Virus record (IMG/VR): IMGVR_UViG_3300028840_005911
Coordinates: 62,001-126,000 of that record
Origin: a virus
Length of the DNA stretch: 64,000 bases
Reading direction: 5' to 3' (one strand)
Shown: piece by piece, positions 1 to 7,909 of the stretch
How positions within the stretch are numbered: position 1 is the first letter of the stretch
How the letters are laid out: the number at the start of each line of letters is the position of its first letter
Position numbers and translations under genes: made by a program
Notes under the pieces: generated by a model
What the model saw: only the letters and a program-made list of their open reading frames with translations
Database searches by the model: none
Told to the model about the DNA's origin: nothing

Positions 1-17
1 GTTACAAGAATAGTGAG
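1..17 (+). promoter_or_regulatory. phage promoter core at the window edge
   Basis: GTTACAAGAATAGTGAG matches the TATAAGAAnnnTGAGGAG block found across the window, with TACAAG as at 20880. It is followed at normal distance by AAGGAG and an ATG at 34. The upstream half is outside the window. Confidence 0.5.
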
Positions 18-33
18 TCAAAGGAGTCCTGTG

Positions 34-120
34 ATGCCGAGGAGCGCCAGAAATGGAAGCAAGACCCATCGCAGGAGAGCTCGAGGTCCGGACCACTCCG
101 GAGATTCATTTTACTCCTGA
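34..120 (+). CDS. 28-residue basic peptide
   Basis: The ATG lies 7 bases after AAGGAG and just downstream of a promoter core. The product begins MPRSARNGSKTHRRRARG and is rich in Arg and Ser; no family is recognised. Its stop overlaps the 3' end of the converging minus gene at 111. Its small size and edge position keep confidence low; it could be an untranslated leader. Confidence 0.4.
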   Translation: MPRSARNGSKTHRRRARGPDHSGDSFYS

Positions 121-371
121 GCCTTCTGCTTGTCCGGTGGCGGGGTGACCTTCTTGGACTTCTTCCCGGGCGTGTCCTTCTTCACGATGCGGTCACGGTA
201 GTTCTTGATGGTCTTCTCGCAGGTAGAACAGAGATCCTCGTACCGGATTGTCTCCCCGAGGAACTTCATTTCCAGAGCGTAGCTGGCCTTCGTATCCTCC
301 TTCGGGACCGGCATGACGGTAACCTTCTTGCACCTGTCGCACTGTACCTCGAGTACTTTCCTTGTAGCCAT
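111..371 (-). CDS. zinc-ribbon-like small protein (86 aa)
   Basis: Two Cys pairs, CDRC near residue 11 and CSTC near residue 49, form a likely four-Cys zinc site. The C-terminus is a Lys/Pro-rich tail. The ATG overlaps the TAG stop of the upstream minus gene, so the two are probably translationally coupled. No family recognised; a structural zinc-binding or nucleic-acid-binding role is only inference. Confidence 0.65.
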   Translation of the reverse strand: MATRKVLEVQCDRCKKVTVMPVPKEDTKASYALEMKFLGETIRYEDLCSTCEKTIKNYRDRIVKKDTPGKKSKKVTPPPDKQKAQE

Positions 372-592
372 TAGAATCTCTCTCTCAGCTTCTGGTAGAG
401 GTAGCTCCCCACAGCGTCCAGCTCCCAGTCGGTCAGACCGTCTGCCGTGGGGTCATTTTCGTGGGCCGTACTTACGAGGAAGCTGCTGAAAGTTTCGGCC
501 TCTTTTCGACATAAGGAGAATAGAGGCTTACCCCCCTCCTGTAGTTCTTCGTCGCCGCCTTCCAAGGTGACTTTGATCTTCGGTTCGGACAT
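371..592 (-). CDS. small acidic protein (73 aa)
   Basis: Begins MSEPKIKVTLEGGDEEL. The open frame runs on to 1039, but that part is antisense to well-supported plus genes, so the ATG at 592 is preferred. It is divergent from the 659 gene, with a 19-bp palindrome (623-641) in the shared upstream gap. No recognised domain. Confidence 0.55.
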   Translation of the reverse strand: MSEPKIKVTLEGGDEELQEGGKPLFSLCRKEAETFSSFLVSTAHENDPTADGLTDWELDAVGSYLYQKLRERF

Positions 593-622
593 ATAGGCCT
601 CCGTATCGTTGTTGTGGTAACT

Positions 623-641
623 ATACATATGCTGTATGTAT
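623..641. promoter_or_regulatory. 19-bp palindrome ATACATA-N5-TATGTAT, copy 1
   Basis: Perfect 7-bp arms around a 5-base centre (TGCTG), in the gap between divergent genes starting at 592 and 659. The same arms and spacing recur at 16537-16555, suggesting a dimeric regulator's operator. Confidence 0.5.
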
Positions 642-658
642 GCGTCAAGGAGAAGCAG

Positions 659-880
659 ATGCCAAGACCCAGAGCGAAAAGATTCAAAGTTGTAAGGGGC
701 GATGCCGAGTGCTGGTTTCCCTATGACCGTGAGCTCACGGAGAAGAAGCTCACGGATCTGTGTAATGCCCGTGAACAGAGCTTCGACAAGGTATTCCCCG
801 GCCTCCTCCTGAAGGATGACGACGGTAACATCCTCGAGCCCGAGCTGAAGATCACCTTCAAAGAGTCTGACGATGAATGA
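659..880 (+). CDS. hypothetical protein (73 aa), first gene of plus operon
   Basis: The ATG at 659 follows AAGGAGAAGCAG and gives MPRPRAKRFKVV; an upstream in-frame start at 614 would run through the palindrome and is rejected. The N-terminus is basic and the C-terminus acidic. It overlaps the next gene by ATGA. Function unknown. Confidence 0.7.
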   Translation: MPRPRAKRFKVVRGDAECWFPYDRELTEKKLTDLCNAREQSFDKVFPGLLLKDDDGNILEPELKITFKESDDE

Positions 881-1064
881 CAAGCCGAAATTCAAGCTCA
901 AGTACTGGTACCGTGGGGCTCCAGAATCAAGACCCGGAGGTCCGTACTGGTATAGATATTTCAAGGATGAAGACACTATGAACTCGTTCATAAACAGCCA
1001 CATAGAATTTTGGAATGACCACCAAATCACGGAGATCAATGATGAGAGAGTTCAGGCAGACTAA
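873..1064 (+). CDS. hypothetical protein rich in Tyr/Trp (63 aa)
   Basis: Starts within the end of the 659 gene and overlaps the ligase start. The first half is aromatic (KYWYRGAPE, GPYWYRYF). No domain recognised; it is likely co-transcribed with the ligase gene. Confidence 0.65.
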   Translation: MNDKPKFKLKYWYRGAPESRPGGPYWYRYFKDEDTMNSFINSHIEFWNDHQITEINDERVQAD

Positions 1065-2361
1065 AGGACGGACATCGAAGCCAGTCGTCTGGATGGTTGA
1101 TGTAGAGGACAATGCCGTTCACACCACCTGGGGCCAGCTCGATGGTAAGATGCAAGGTACCACACAGACCTTCAAGGCGGTCAACGTCGGCAAGTCCAAC
1201 GAGAAGTCACCTCAGCAGGTCGCCCAGGAGTTCGCCGACCGGCAGGTCCTGAAGAAGACCAGGGAAGGGTTCAAGGAGTTCGACCACGAGACCGGAGAGC
1301 TCATCGGTGAATCTGCGGACTCCATCGAGTCGTTTATCGAGCTGCCGCCCAACATGCGGCTGTACAAGCCACAGAACTCGCTGCCAAAGTACCTCATCAA
1401 CCTGGCCGAGAAGGGCAAGGCCTGGTTCGTCAGGAAGCGGAACGGCGAGATGATGGTGGCTTCGAAAGGCGAGGACGGACACTTCAGGTTCTACTCGTCC
1501 AAGCTCCTCCCAAGCCACAAGGATGAGGCTGACGAAGGTATCCCATGGTCTGACCGCTTCCCGCACCTCCTGGGTGTTCTCAAGCGGTATGACATACCGG
1601 ACAGATCTGTACTTGCCGGCGAGCTCGTGTCAGGAAGATACGAAGATGACCTGTACCGGGTCGGCAGCGTCATGAAGAGCCTGACCCCTCGGGCTCTCGA
1701 GCTCCAACAGAAGGAAGGGCCCCTGTGGTACTGCATCTGGGACGTCATCTTCTGGAGCGGTAAGAACCTGCTGGAGACTATGACCTACCGGGAACGTCTC
1801 CAGGTACTGAAGCGTGCGATAGCTACCCCCTTCCCGGACTACCTCACCCTCCCAGAAAGGGAGGCACCTGCCGCAGATGAATCTGTCATCGACGCGATGA
1901 AGGAGCAGGCAAAAGACAAGGGCTGGGAAGGCTACGTGGTTGTAGACCCAGAGGTCCCCTACGGAGAGAAGGGTGTCAGCTTCCACGGCAAAGCGGAGCG
2001 GCCCAAGTACTGCGGTAAGCTCAAACCGACCCTCGAGGCGGATTTCATCGCCATGTGGGACCCCGACAACGATATCGGGACCTGGGGCAAGGGTAAGAAG
2101 TCCGGCGGTGTTGGCGCGCTGTTCCTCTATCTCCTAGACGAGGAGACCGGAGAGAACGTCTACATCTCCAAGTGCGGCGGAGGTCTGACAGACGAGGACG
2201 TCTTCAAGCTCGCCGATCCTTCTCTGTACCCGCTCGTGGTCGAGGTGGAGTTTGCTGCCTGGACACCCAAGGGCTCCATCCAGTTCCCGGAACTCAAGAG
2301 GGTTCGTCACGATAAGGATCCTGAGGATTGCACTCTGTCCCAGAGACCGGAGGTGGAATGA
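1039..2361 (+). CDS. ATP-dependent DNA ligase with N-terminal WGR-like domain
   Basis: About 440 aa. It should seal nicks in phage DNA by adenylating a lysine and passing AMP to the 5' phosphate. Residues about 12-80 carry a WGR-type pattern (TTWGQLDGKMQG), a fold otherwise seen in PARPs and some bacterial proteins. The nucleotidyltransferase core follows: motif I VRKRNGEMM with Lys133 as likely nucleophile, then LAGELV, EGYVVV and a motif-V-like YCGKLKP near the end. The start at 1039 (ATGATG after GGAG) is preferred over 1015. Its stop overlaps the next gene's start. A lone Asn replaces the usual Asp in KxDG. Confidence 0.88.
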   Translation: MMREFRQTKGRTSKPVVWMVDVEDNAVHTTWGQLDGKMQGTTQTFKAVNVGKSNEKSPQQVAQEFADRQVLKKTREGFKEFDHETGELIGESADSIESFIELPPNMRLYKPQNSLPKYLINLAEKGKAWFVRKRNGEMMVASKGEDGHFRFYSSKLLPSHKDEADEGIPWSDRFPHLLGVLKRYDIPDRSVLAGELVSGRYEDDLYRVGSVMKSLTPRALELQQKEGPLWYCIWDVIFWSGKNLLETMTYRERLQVLKRAIATPFPDYLTLPEREAPAADESVIDAMKEQAKDKGWEGYVVVDPEVPYGEKGVSFHGKAERPKYCGKLKPTLEADFIAMWDPDNDIGTWGKGKKSGGVGALFLYLLDEETGENVYISKCGGGLTDEDVFKLADPSLYPLVVEVEFAAWTPKGSIQFPELKRVRHDKDPEDCTLSQRPEVE

Positions 2362-2600
2362 TGGCAAAGATAGGTGATATAGCCGTTGTCCCGGAAGGGA
2401 CCAAAAACCCATACAAATCTGAACAGATTATCGGCAAACTTCGGGAGGAACTTCTACGAAAATTCCTGACCGGGGAAGAGACTGCTGGATACGAATTCTG
2501 GGATGCCCCTATATGTGGTGGGGCCAAGAAGCTGAGGGATAAAGAAGAAGCCAGAGTCGACCAAGAATTCATCGACTATCTAGTTGGGAGATCAAAATGA
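2361..2600 (+). CDS. hypothetical protein (about 79 aa)
   Basis: GGAGG at 2349 precedes tandem ATGs at 2358/2361 that overlap the ligase stop, so translation is probably coupled to the ligase. The product begins MAKIGDIAVVPEGTKN and is mixed charged; no domain recognised. Confidence 0.7.
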   Translation: MAKIGDIAVVPEGTKNPYKSEQIIGKLREELLRKFLTGEETAGYEFWDAPICGGAKKLRDKEEARVDQEFIDYLVGRSK

Positions 2601-2902
2601 AGTGGCTATCTGCCCTGAAGACAGGTCAATATTCCGATACCTATATCTTCATTGTCGGGGCCTACGACACTAAGGATCAGGCTACCCATGCTGCAGAAGA
2701 TGTTCTCTCGAAGGCCAGAGAACTGCGGAAGAGATACGAAGAGGTACAGAGCCACGATGATCCATTCGAAGAGGAACTGACGATAGATAGAGAACATGAG
2801 AAGCTCTTCAACCAGGAAGGGGATTGGTTCCCGACTAGAGACCCAGAGGATTGGGATATTATCGTAGAGCAGGTAGGCGATAAACTGGTAAGGATATTCT
2901 AA
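2597..2902 (+). CDS. hypothetical protein (101 aa)
   Basis: ATGA overlap with the 2361 gene. An N-terminal segment (DTYIFIVGAYDTKDQA) reads like a small alpha/beta fold, followed by a charged helix. It resembles the 2936 gene in opening with a short beta strand and acidic body; homology is unproven. Confidence 0.65.
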   Translation: MKWLSALKTGQYSDTYIFIVGAYDTKDQATHAAEDVLSKARELRKRYEEVQSHDDPFEEELTIDREHEKLFNQEGDWFPTRDPEDWDIIVEQVGDKLVRIF

Positions 2903-2935
2903 TGAAATACAGAACATTCATCCCGTGGAGGAAAC

Positions 2936-3178
2936 ATGAACGGTAAACTGTATGTACTGATTGGGGAGTACAAGGGAGATTATGACGATTTCTACGAACG
3001 CCCAACCGAGTCTATCGCCGCCTCCAAGAATCTTAAAAAAGTAGAGAAACAAAAAGAGATACTCAACTCGGAAGGACACGACTTCGTTGACTTCCGAGTT
3101 GAAGAAGTCGAAGACCTAGACTACGACATCACCCAAAAGGCCAGGGCCCACTACGGATGGCCTACGGAGCAAAAATGA
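2936..3178 (+). CDS. hypothetical acidic protein (80 aa)
   Basis: Preceded by GGAGG at about 2925. Begins MNGKLYVLIGEYKGDYDDF, a predicted beta hairpin, then a charged helical region. Ends in an ATGA-type overlap with the 3175 gene. No family recognised. Confidence 0.65.
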   Translation: MNGKLYVLIGEYKGDYDDFYERPTESIAASKNLKKVEKQKEILNSEGHDFVDFRVEEVEDLDYDITQKARAHYGWPTEQK

Positions 3179-3393
3179 GCACAGCCGGAGAACGTGTAGA
3201 TATTGTCTCCAGGGCCGTCCTTGACGAGACATCTGGAGAGGTGCATCTCACAGTCAGAGCATATGAAGATAATGGGACCACATTTCGTGGAATCGTCTTC
3301 AAGTTCAGTCTTGAGGATCTTCCCCAATATCCGAATGGCGGTCATCTCATTCATAGAAAACTCAGCAAGAAGGACATCAGGGACACGAGGTAG
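3175..3393 (+). CDS. small beta-rich protein (72 aa), paralogue of the 4974 gene
   Basis: Starts at MSTAGERV after GGAG, 3 bases before the previous stop ends. The middle (GEVHLTVRAYEDNG, then VFKFSLEDL) lines up with the 4974 product (GHMEITVRIIDHKN, then VFLLDAGDL), suggesting a duplicated small fold within this operon. Function unknown. Confidence 0.65.
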   Translation: MSTAGERVDIVSRAVLDETSGEVHLTVRAYEDNGTTFRGIVFKFSLEDLPQYPNGGHLIHRKLSKKDIRDTR

Positions 3394-3394
3394 A

Positions 3395-3679
3395 ATGATG
3401 GACATACGACCTGAAGGCTGGCTGTTTAACATCCTAGACATAGAACATCATCCCATAGTCCGCCGTTGGCTTGACAGAGGAGATGGTGTAGCCGTATATC
3501 GTAATGTGGCTCTGGATTCTGGTAATCTAGGCCATCGAAAGTTCGTGAGCTTCGGATCCGAAGCGGCTCAGCTCGAGACTGATGATCCTCCAAAGAAACT
3601 TCCCGATATCGGAGGACAGATCAATTGGAGATACCAACTCGAAGCTGTAGTTAGGAGAGCTTTCGTGGAGGGAGAATAA
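3395..3679 (+). CDS. hypothetical protein (94 aa)
   Basis: Tandem ATG codons at 3395/3398 follow GAGG and sit just after the previous stop. The longer frame from 3203 is antisense-free but lies wholly inside the 3175 gene, so it is not used. Begins MMDIRPEGWLFNILDIEHH; no domain recognised. Confidence 0.6.
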   Translation: MMDIRPEGWLFNILDIEHHPIVRRWLDRGDGVAVYRNVALDSGNLGHRKFVSFGSEAAQLETDDPPKKLPDIGGQINWRYQLEAVVRRAFVEGE

Positions 3680-3873
3680 TGTCCTACACAAAGCGTGTTG
3701 ATATCTGGTGCGATGGTCCGGAATGCGGAGACTGGATATCCCCAGAGGATCCTACCCAATACGTGAACAGGGCCAGGGAAAGGGTAGCTCCGTATGGGTG
3801 GATATACTACGGCGGTAAGGATTACTGCCCTTACTGTGCAGAGAAAATTAAGGGAGTACAAGATGAAGATTAA
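3679..3873 (+). CDS. zinc-ribbon-like protein (64 aa), related to the 38007 gene
   Basis: Opens MSYTKRVDIWCDGPECGDW and closes DYCPYCAEKI, giving a four-Cys site split by a helix. The 38007 minus gene has the same plan (ITIWCDRCERW ... DLCAECDD), so a paralogous pair in two operons is likely. Start overlaps the previous stop (TAATG). Confidence 0.7.
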   Translation: MSYTKRVDIWCDGPECGDWISPEDPTQYVNRARERVAPYGWIYYGGKDYCPYCAEKIKGVQDED

Positions 3874-4075
3874 CACAAGTCTATCTTTGGCCGAAGACGA
3901 ATGGCGCGAGATGTGCGACCTCTCCTACGGACTGTGTATCTCCTGCGGATCGGAGAGGGAATGCACGGAGCCGGATGCCGAAGGGTATGATTGTCCGGGG
4001 TGCGGGGAAAACTCAGTGGTCGGGGCAGAGCAACTTCTGTTTGTGGCGCCGGACATCATACAATTTGGTGACTGA
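3863..4075 (+). CDS. zinc-ribbon-like protein (70 aa)
   Basis: ATG after GGGAGTACAAG. Carries CISC and CPGC pairs near residues 20-46, a probable zinc knuckle. Followed directly by the 4076 ATG (TGAATG). Function unknown; many such proteins line these operons. Confidence 0.65.
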   Translation: MKINTSLSLAEDEWREMCDLSYGLCISCGSERECTEPDAEGYDCPGCGENSVVGAEQLLFVAPDIIQFGD

Positions 4076-4279
4076 ATGACTACGGTATATGATCTCGGCT
4101 CCGGGAAAGAGGCGGCAGTATACTCTCTGCCTCCAAAAGAAGCTTTGATAGCTTGCTGGGAACAGCATCACAAGAACCACAGTACCTGGGAGTACGCCAA
4201 GAAACTCGAAGAAGAGTTCTATCCTCTTGAGGAAGGAGAGTACGGTTACACCCTCGGGAAGCTCTGGGTAAGGAAATGA
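4076..4279 (+). CDS. hypothetical protein (67 aa)
   Basis: Starts immediately after the 4075 stop and overlaps the 4276 gene by four bases. Sequence is helical and charged (HSTWEYAKKLEEEFY); nothing recognised. Confidence 0.6.
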   Translation: MTTVYDLGSGKEAAVYSLPPKEALIACWEQHHKNHSTWEYAKKLEEEFYPLEEGEYGYTLGKLWVRK

Positions 4280-4731
4280 GGCATGTAACTGTAGGAGGAG
4301 ACGGGTTTAGTAGGCGGTGTAACGTCACCGCCAAGAAGGTCTATTGCCCAAATTCTTCCTCCATTGGATATAGCAAAGTGCATGCTGATCCGGGAGACTG
4401 GATTGTTTGGAGAACACTTCTGGACGATGACAATTACCTGTTAGAGAGCGGGAGGGTTCTAGGCCATATATCATCTTGCGACTCTGACGGAGAAGACTGC
4501 ACAGGTTGGCTGTTCGTCCTATGGGTGTTCAGATGGGGAGGATGTGGAATACGGTGGATAAATCCGAAGGATGTCGTTGAATGTTGCCCTCCCTTTCCGG
4601 AGCTCATGCACTTCATAATGTCGTTTGACGTGAGCGCTGAAAACATCAAAGAAGTTTGTAGAGCGGTCCACAGGGGTGAGCTGTCTGAACCCTACATCGA
4701 ACAGGTGAAGAGCCGCCTAAAGGAGTATTAG
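4276..4731 (+). CDS. hypothetical Cys/Trp-rich protein (151 aa)
   Basis: Contains a central beta-rich segment with DPGDWIVWRTLLDD and CTGWLFVLWVFRWGGCGIRW, plus a helical C-terminus. ATGA overlap with the previous gene and abutting the next. The hydrophobic segment is too broken for a clear membrane helix. No family recognised. Confidence 0.6.
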   Translation: MRHVTVGGDGFSRRCNVTAKKVYCPNSSSIGYSKVHADPGDWIVWRTLLDDDNYLLESGRVLGHISSCDSDGEDCTGWLFVLWVFRWGGCGIRWINPKDVVECCPPFPELMHFIMSFDVSAENIKEVCRAVHRGELSEPYIEQVKSRLKEY

Positions 4732-4977
4732 ATGGAACCTGGAGATTGGACAATAGATGATATACTTCAAGTTCTCGACCGTGCAGATATCGATGCTGAA
4801 CAGCTGGACGATCTGGTGCTTGATATGCATATCAAAGATGCCTCCCTGGTCAGCGCCTCGGGACTTCGCGGACAGGTAGAGTATCTATCCGAGCTAACCG
4901 GGGACCCAAGGGAGACTCTGAGGATGATAGCGAGGCACACCAAGAATCCGGTCATTACGGCCCCCGAGGATATATGA
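4732..4977 (+). CDS. hypothetical helical protein (81 aa)
   Basis: Begins one base after the preceding stop; ATGA overlap with the 4974 gene. Short repeated helical turns (WTIDDILQVLDRADID, AEQLDDLVLDMHI). No domain recognised. Confidence 0.6.
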   Translation: MEPGDWTIDDILQVLDRADIDAEQLDDLVLDMHIKDASLVSASGLRGQVEYLSELTGDPRETLRMIARHTKNPVITAPEDI

Positions 4978-5168
4978 GCGACAACTACGAGCTCGCCCGA
5001 TCCGATACCAAACTGGACGGCGTGACCGGGCATATGGAGATCACAGTCCGCATCATAGACCACAAGAACGAGGTCGTCAGGGCGACGGTCTTTCTACTAG
5101 ACGCCGGCGACCTAGAGATACAACACCAAGGCTTCAAGCCTCACGTGGCAAATCTGAGGAGGGAATAG
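4974..5168 (+). CDS. small beta-rich protein (64 aa), paralogue of the 3175 gene
   Basis: MSDNYELARSDTKLDG then MEITVRIIDHKN and VVRATVFLLDAGDL, matching the order and spacing of the 3175 product. Coupled to the previous gene by overlap. Function unknown. Confidence 0.6.
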   Translation: MSDNYELARSDTKLDGVTGHMEITVRIIDHKNEVVRATVFLLDAGDLEIQHQGFKPHVANLRRE

Positions 5169-5172
5169 AAAA

Positions 5173-5487
5173 ATGGGAATGTGGACCGACATAAAAGCGT
5201 ACAAGAAGTCAGATGAGCACGACAAGCACGTCAGGATTTGGAGGATGTGCCAAGAAGAGGGTGTAGGCCTACCACCAGAAACTGCAGCATACTTCTCAAA
5301 ATTGGGGGACTACATAAAGGACAACCCAGATAATCTATGTGATGATGAAGTAAGGGACCTTCTCGAGACGGACCTCCAAGATAGTGTGCGGAAGATCGAG
5401 GGCGAGGAGATGGTCGACGGCTACGAGATAGACGTCGCCAAGCTCCCAAAGGATGTGGCGATCATCAGATTCGCGAACCACTACTAA
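5173..5487 (+). CDS. hypothetical protein (104 aa)
   Basis: Preceded by GAGGGAATAGAAAA. Begins MGMWTDIKAYKKSDEHDKH; acidic helical body, C-terminal strand VAIIRFANHY. No recognised domain. Confidence 0.65.
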   Translation: MGMWTDIKAYKKSDEHDKHVRIWRMCQEEGVGLPPETAAYFSKLGDYIKDNPDNLCDDEVRDLLETDLQDSVRKIEGEEMVDGYEIDVAKLPKDVAIIRFANHY

Positions 5488-5498
5488 GGTGCATACAG

Positions 5499-6053
5499 AT
5501 GGTATATAGCGATAAAATCGGAAAGGTGAAAGAGACCAGGCTGGGAGAGTTCGAAGTCACCTCTGGAGCCTTGAGGGTCACCGACCCTTGCTACGACGAG
5601 GTGGTATGGTGCTCAGGTACCGTGGACAACGTCAAGAACGGTACCTGGGAAGCTTTCATCATGACCAGCGACTTCTCCTCCTGGGGGAACAGGGTCATCA
5701 AGCTTCTCGCGAACCACAAAGACTATGAAGGGATCAGCAAATTCGAGCACGAGGACGTGGGATTCGAAGTCGGTGTCGACTCCGGCCAGGCTGGCATCTT
5801 CGATCTCGAGGAATGGAGGAAGATGCGGCATGACTTCAAGGATGAGTGGTACGGTGATATCTGCGGGGTAACCAACCCTGCCGGAGTCATCCCCTGGGGA
5901 GTGGCTACCAGGTCAGGATTCGGAGACGGAGGATACTTCGCAGAGAAGTACCTCAAGGATGGCAAGGTAGTAGGTATCGAGGTTGTCTTCATCGTCAACG
6001 AAGACGCAGAAAAGTGCGAGTACGGAGAGGAAGACTGCGGGTGTGTGGGATGA
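5499..6053 (+). CDS. DUF4241-like conserved phage/bacterial protein (184 aa)
   Basis: Carries a pattern seen in widespread hypothetical proteins: LRVTDPCYDE near the N-terminus, VGVDSGQAGIFD in the middle and RSGFGDGGYFA toward the end, before an acidic Cys-containing tail. I recall this arrangement from DUF4241-type proteins, but could not test it. Weak SD; starts 11 bases after the previous gene. Function unknown in the family. Confidence 0.6.
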   Translation: MVYSDKIGKVKETRLGEFEVTSGALRVTDPCYDEVVWCSGTVDNVKNGTWEAFIMTSDFSSWGNRVIKLLANHKDYEGISKFEHEDVGFEVGVDSGQAGIFDLEEWRKMRHDFKDEWYGDICGVTNPAGVIPWGVATRSGFGDGGYFAEKYLKDGKVVGIEVVFIVNEDAEKCEYGEEDCGCVG

Positions 6054-6175
6054 AGCTCGTACTGCTGGCCACGCTGGTGGCGATAATAATCTTGTCCGGC
6101 CTGATCATCCGTGGAATAACCAAGGCCCTGAACGAGGAGCTCAGAGATGGAACTGATAAAGACGAACTTCCGTGA
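6050..6175 (+). CDS. 41-residue single-span membrane protein
   Basis: ATG overlaps the stop of the 5499 gene. MKLVLLATLVAIIILSGLII is a clear hydrophobic helix at the extreme N-terminus, followed by a charged tail (TKALNEELRDGTDKDELP). Its end overlaps the start of the 6147 gene. It could be a signal-anchor peptide; lysis or superinfection roles are guesses. Confidence 0.65.
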   Translation: MKLVLLATLVAIIILSGLIIRGITKALNEELRDGTDKDELP

Positions 6176-7304
6176 CAAGGAGTGCAAGATCTCCATCGAC
6201 AAGGACATGGAGGTCGAGAGGGTATCCGGTGACTGCGACCTCATGGAATGGACGGAGCTGGATTCCTATCGCGACTACTCCGGATACCACGTCTCAAAGA
6301 CCTTCTCCACTCCTGACGGCCTTCGGTACAGGCTGGTCATCGAAGACGAGGACCTCAGCCAGTTTGACGCTGAATGGGAGAAGGAGGAAGGCGATAAGGA
6401 ACTGCACAAGTTCGTCGTGACTCTATACGTCGTCCCCGTCTCAGTCACCGAAGAGGTCGCCGCTGAGTGCCTCGGTGACAGCATAGAGATGGTCGAAGAG
6501 ATCGTGGGGAAAGACCCTGAGGACTACAGTGAGTTGGTCCTTGATATCGCCAGCCACGGACATAGGGTGCGGATCTGGGCAGAGACGGTCTGGGCCACGA
6601 TGCCGGAACAGCCAGAGGTCAAGGATCTCATCGAGGAGGCAAAGAAGCAAGCCGAACCAGTTCCGGACCTGATCAAGCTCTACATGAATAGACCTATCAA
6701 CCGTGCAGGGTGGACAGGATGGTGGGTCATGAGAAACGCGAAGGCATACCCCGGTCAGCACATCAACACCAACGATGCAGAAGAGGAGATCACCGACTGC
6801 GGGGACTGCGGGGAGGAAAGACGCTGTCAGAGGTTCGATACCACCGAGGGGGACAGGTGGCTCTGTGAGCGCTGCCTGAGCTTCTGGACCGACTGCAAGA
6901 AGTGCGGCATCCTCATGCTGCATTCTCCCAAAGGATATGAGGGGGCAGAGTGGGTCAAGATCGATGGCAAGAAGTACTGCGACGACTGCGCTCTGAAGAT
7001 CATGGAGACCGATCCCCCACGGATCATGAAGGGCGGGACCCATTACTCAGATGAGGAGCTCGCAGAGAACATCCTCGACCTGGCCGCTCTAGGCCGGGAT
7101 AACATCTACGGGGATTTCAAGGTCGACAAAATCTGGAGGCTGAGGTTCGACGAAGACCCGAAGAAGATGTACGAACACTTCGCCCGGCACATCATCAGCA
7201 AACCTGGTGACGAGTTCTTCCTGGCCATTGTATCCAAAGGCCAGTTCGACATGGATCTCAGCTTGTACGTGAACGTCAAAAAGAGGAATGATAGTAGTAC
7301 TTGA
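6147..7304 (+). CDS. large zinc-binding hypothetical protein (385 aa)
   Basis: Last gene of the plus operon. The N-terminal half is acidic alpha/beta. Residues about 214-290 hold a cluster of Cys pairs (CGDCGEE, CERC, CKKCG, CDDC) that could form two zinc sites. The C-terminal third is helical. No catalytic motif recognised. It converges on the minus operon ending at 7313. Confidence 0.7.
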   Translation: MELIKTNFRDKECKISIDKDMEVERVSGDCDLMEWTELDSYRDYSGYHVSKTFSTPDGLRYRLVIEDEDLSQFDAEWEKEEGDKELHKFVVTLYVVPVSVTEEVAAECLGDSIEMVEEIVGKDPEDYSELVLDIASHGHRVRIWAETVWATMPEQPEVKDLIEEAKKQAEPVPDLIKLYMNRPINRAGWTGWWVMRNAKAYPGQHINTNDAEEEITDCGDCGEERRCQRFDTTEGDRWLCERCLSFWTDCKKCGILMLHSPKGYEGAEWVKIDGKKYCDDCALKIMETDPPRIMKGGTHYSDEELAENILDLAALGRDNIYGDFKVDKIWRLRFDEDPKKMYEHFARHIISKPGDEFFLAIVSKGQFDMDLSLYVNVKKRNDSST

Positions 7305-7322
7305 GGCAACGCCTACAGTACT
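7296..7322. terminator. hairpin between converging operons
   Basis: AGTACTTGAGGC-AAC-GCCTACAGTACT: six outer and four inner pairs with two mismatches, straddling the last codons of the plus operon and the stop of the minus operon. No clean T-run, so it is only a weak bidirectional terminator candidate. Confidence 0.35.
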
Positions 7323-7909
7323 CCCCCTTCTTGCCGGTCTTCGGGTTCACCTTCGTCGTCGTCACCAACTTGCATTTCGGGCAGCGCATCTTCCGTCCCT
7401 TCCCGGACGTCTCTATCGCTCTGCTTCCCAGACTTCTCACCATAGTCGCCTCCAAAGATCACGGCTCCCTCGGGGTACTCTTCCTCGGGGGAGCCGTGCT
7501 CCTCTTGTTTCTCTTCTTTAGGTAGCTCCGGGAGCTCTGACAGGTCCTTCCCGAGATACCAATGATGATAGTGTTGTGCCGAGTCCGGCCGCTGCCTGAA
7601 CTCGTCGAACTGGTTGAAGAGGTCGTTGATGGTCTCCACCGTGACCTCCGGGATGGCAGTACCGAAGTTCTCGTTGTGGTACTCCGTCAAGGTGTTGAGC
7701 CTCGAGACCGTCATCCTTACCAAGACCGCCAGCTGAGCGTTAATGCCCTGCTCGTTCTCCTGGAGCTTGGACTGGTTGTTCCACAGGATCTTCAGATCCT
7801 GCTCAAGCTGCTGAACCCTTTGAACGAGCCCCTCTACGAATTTGGCGAGACGCTTTACCGTTGGTCTTGACCTTGGCAGCTTTACCACTTTCTTTCTTGG
7901 CTGCGCCAT
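7313..7909 (-). CDS. coiled-coil protein with acidic tail (198 aa)
   Basis: Strong SD (GGAGGGCAAGA) places the ATG at 7909, inside the 3' end of the next upstream gene: the two frames overlap by 107 bases. Basic N-terminus, coiled coil about residues 18-60 (GLVQRVQQLEQDLKILW), then a Glu/Gly-rich disordered tail. Last gene of the minus operon. Structural role possible, unproven. Confidence 0.7.
   Translation of the reverse strand: MAQPRKKVVKLPRSRPTVKRLAKFVEGLVQRVQQLEQDLKILWNNQSKLQENEQGINAQLAVLVRMTVSRLNTLTEYHNENFGTAIPEVTVETINDLFNQFDEFRQRPDSAQHYHHWYLGKDLSELPELPKEEKQEEHGSPEEEYPEGAVIFGGDYGEKSGKQSDRDVREGTEDALPEMQVGDDDEGEPEDRQEGGVL

Noticed and set aside
371-1039. 222-codon minus frame
   Set aside because: Its upstream two thirds lie opposite three coupled plus genes; only the part from ATG 592 is kept.
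6441-7043. 200-codon minus frame inside the 6147 gene region
   Set aside because: Antisense shadow of a gene with clear Cys-pair motifs on the plus strand.
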